From Gemmatimonadaceae bacterium (lineage in GTDB: Bacteria > Gemmatimonadota > Gemmatimonadetes > Gemmatimonadales > Gemmatimonadaceae): a stretch of DNA of 6,952 bases. Made by a program: the position numbers and the translations under genes. This document shows positions 6,134 through 6,952 of the stretch, piece after piece. Location of the stretch: NCBI GenBank assembly GCA_025451425.1, contig JANWKK010000098.1, forward strand, positions 1-6,952. Reading direction: 5' to 3'. Numbering within the stretch: the first letter of the stretch is position 1; every line of letters starts with the position of its first letter. A model generated the notes under the pieces. That model saw only the letters and a list, made by a program, of their open reading frames with translations. It was not told the origin of the DNA and ran no database searches.

Positions 6134-6952
6134 CAGAGTGAACCTAGTACCCGCTCTTTGAAGGTCGCGACGGCGCCAACCACGCCCGCGGACATCGGGA
6201 GTGAGCCGAGCACGATCCTGCAGGCATCCACGGACACTTTGAACGCTCGCCGTTTCACTTCCGCCTGGAGCGGCAGCATCAATGCTTCACCAGCCTGGGT
6301 GACTCCTCCGGCGAGCACGACAGTATCAGGATTGAAAATGTTGATGAGATTGGACAGCCCGGTGCCGAGAAAGCGCGCGGTGTCACGCACGACTTCGCGT
6401 GCGATAACGTCGCCACGACGCGCAGCTTCGTAGACGACGTGAGCCGTGAGGCGCGACATGTCGCCGTCGATAAGCGCGTCGATCGTCGGGCTTGGATCGC
6501 CTTCGAGCGCTTCCCGTGCGCGTTCCGCAATTGCCGGCCCCGAACAGTACGCCTCGAGGCAGCCGTAGTTGCCGCACTTGCAGCGCCGCCCATTTGTCTC
6601 GATCGAGGTATGCCCGATCTCTCCGGCGGCATCGGATACGCCGTGATACAGCCGTCCGTCGAGCACCAGCCCACCACCGATTCCGGTTCCAAGCGTCATC
6701 CCGATGACGTCGCGGCCACCGCGCGCGGCCCCGCGCCAGAATTCACCGAATGTCGCGCAGTTGGCATCGTTGTCGAGAGTGGCGCGCATGTTGACACGGC
6801 TCGAGATCTCGTCGCGAAGCGGATAGTCGCGCCAACCAAGGTTCGGAGTGAAGATCACGACGCCGCGTTCGCGGTCGAGCGGTCCCGGTGACCCGATGCC
6901 GACGCCGAGTATGTCGTCGCGAGTTGCTCCGGTCTCCCGATTCAGATCGATC
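6133..6952 (-). CDS. ROK-family sugar kinase, glucokinase type (N-terminus outside window)
   Basis: Cytoplasmic ATP-dependent sugar kinase, most likely phosphorylating glucose to glucose-6-phosphate. The frame is open to the window edge (first whole codon at 6951), leaving 272 C-terminal residues. The N-terminal phosphate-binding motif (DxGGT) is therefore missing from view. Visible in order: GVGIGSPGPLD (sugar-domain turn), NDANCATFGE with the Asp that serves as catalytic base in ROK kinases, TLGTGIGGGLVLDG (second ATP-binding segment), then GEIGH followed by CKCGNYGCLE, the zinc-binding ROK signature CxCGxxGCxE. VVLAGGV near the C-terminus is the usual adenosine-side motif. The stop TGA shares its A with the ATG of the next gene. 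The zinc motif favours a kinase over a ROK transcriptional repressor, although the missing N-terminus means a DNA-binding extension cannot be excluded. Glucose is inferred from the family; N-acetylmannosamine or fructose are alternatives. Confidence 0.93.
   Translation of the reverse strand, partial: IDLNRETGATRDDILGVGIGSPGPLDRERGVVIFTPNLGWRDYPLRDEISSRVNMRATLDNDANCATFGEFWRGAARGGRDVIGMTLGTGIGGGLVLDGRLYHGVSDAAGEIGHTSIETNGRRCKCGNYGCLEAYCSGPAIAERAREALEGDPSPTIDALIDGDMSRLTAHVVYEAARRGDVIAREVVRDTARFLGTGLSNLINIFNPDTVVLAGGVTQAGEALMLPLQAEVKRRAFKVSVDACRIVLGSLPMSAGVVGAVATFKERVLGSL

Noticed and set aside
5282..6433. Plus-strand open frame of 383 codons
   Set aside because: Antisense to the PfkB and ROK kinase genes, low-complexity Arg/Ser/Thr-rich translation, no recognisable domain.
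1..6952. Mobile element, phage, toxin-antitoxin or CRISPR content
   Set aside because: No transposase, integrase, inverted-repeat ends, direct repeats of useful length or array-like spacing were seen; all genes run in one direction with uniform composition.

Overview
The window lies inside one tightly packed gene cluster, read entirely from the minus strand. It holds nine genes, two of them cut by the window edges. Transcription runs from high to low coordinates: ROK sugar kinase (its start is outside), PfkB-family kinase, STAS-HATPase regulator, small STAS-like protein, a 109-aa unknown, a Cys/Met-metabolism PLP enzyme, ftsE, ftsX, and an EnvC-like M23-family murein hydrolase activator (its end is outside). 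Neighbours overlap by 1 or 4 bases at seven of the eight junctions. The only gap is 7 bases, before ftsE. No stretch lacks a gene, and I saw no RNA gene, mobile element, CRISPR array or convincing terminator or promoter.

The DNA is GC-rich by eye and the codon usage looks even across the window, so nothing suggests recent transfer. An exported coiled-coil EnvC-type protein directly after ftsEX points to a diderm bacterium. From memory, the combination of gene content, GTG/TTG starts and this gene order would fit Gemmatimonadota or a related phylum. I cannot confirm that from the window.

There are three functional blocks. Positions 5147-6952 encode two small-molecule kinases (ROK glucokinase type and PfkB type). 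Positions 3904-5150 encode a likely partner-switching pair: a protein with an N-terminal STAS-like half and a C-terminal GHKL ATPase/kinase half, and a separate STAS-like protein with a serine where SpoIIAA-type antagonists are phosphorylated. Positions 1-3578 hold a sulfur amino acid enzyme and the FtsE-FtsX-EnvC module, which controls cell-wall cleavage at division; a small unknown protein (3575-3904) sits just before it.

Most of this is recognisable housekeeping. The part that deserves a second look is the STAS-HATPase/STAS-like pair and the unknown protein that follows it, embedded by overlapping start and stop codons between carbon metabolism and septal peptidoglycan control. No sigma factor or PP2C phosphatase that would complete a classical partner-switching circuit is visible here.
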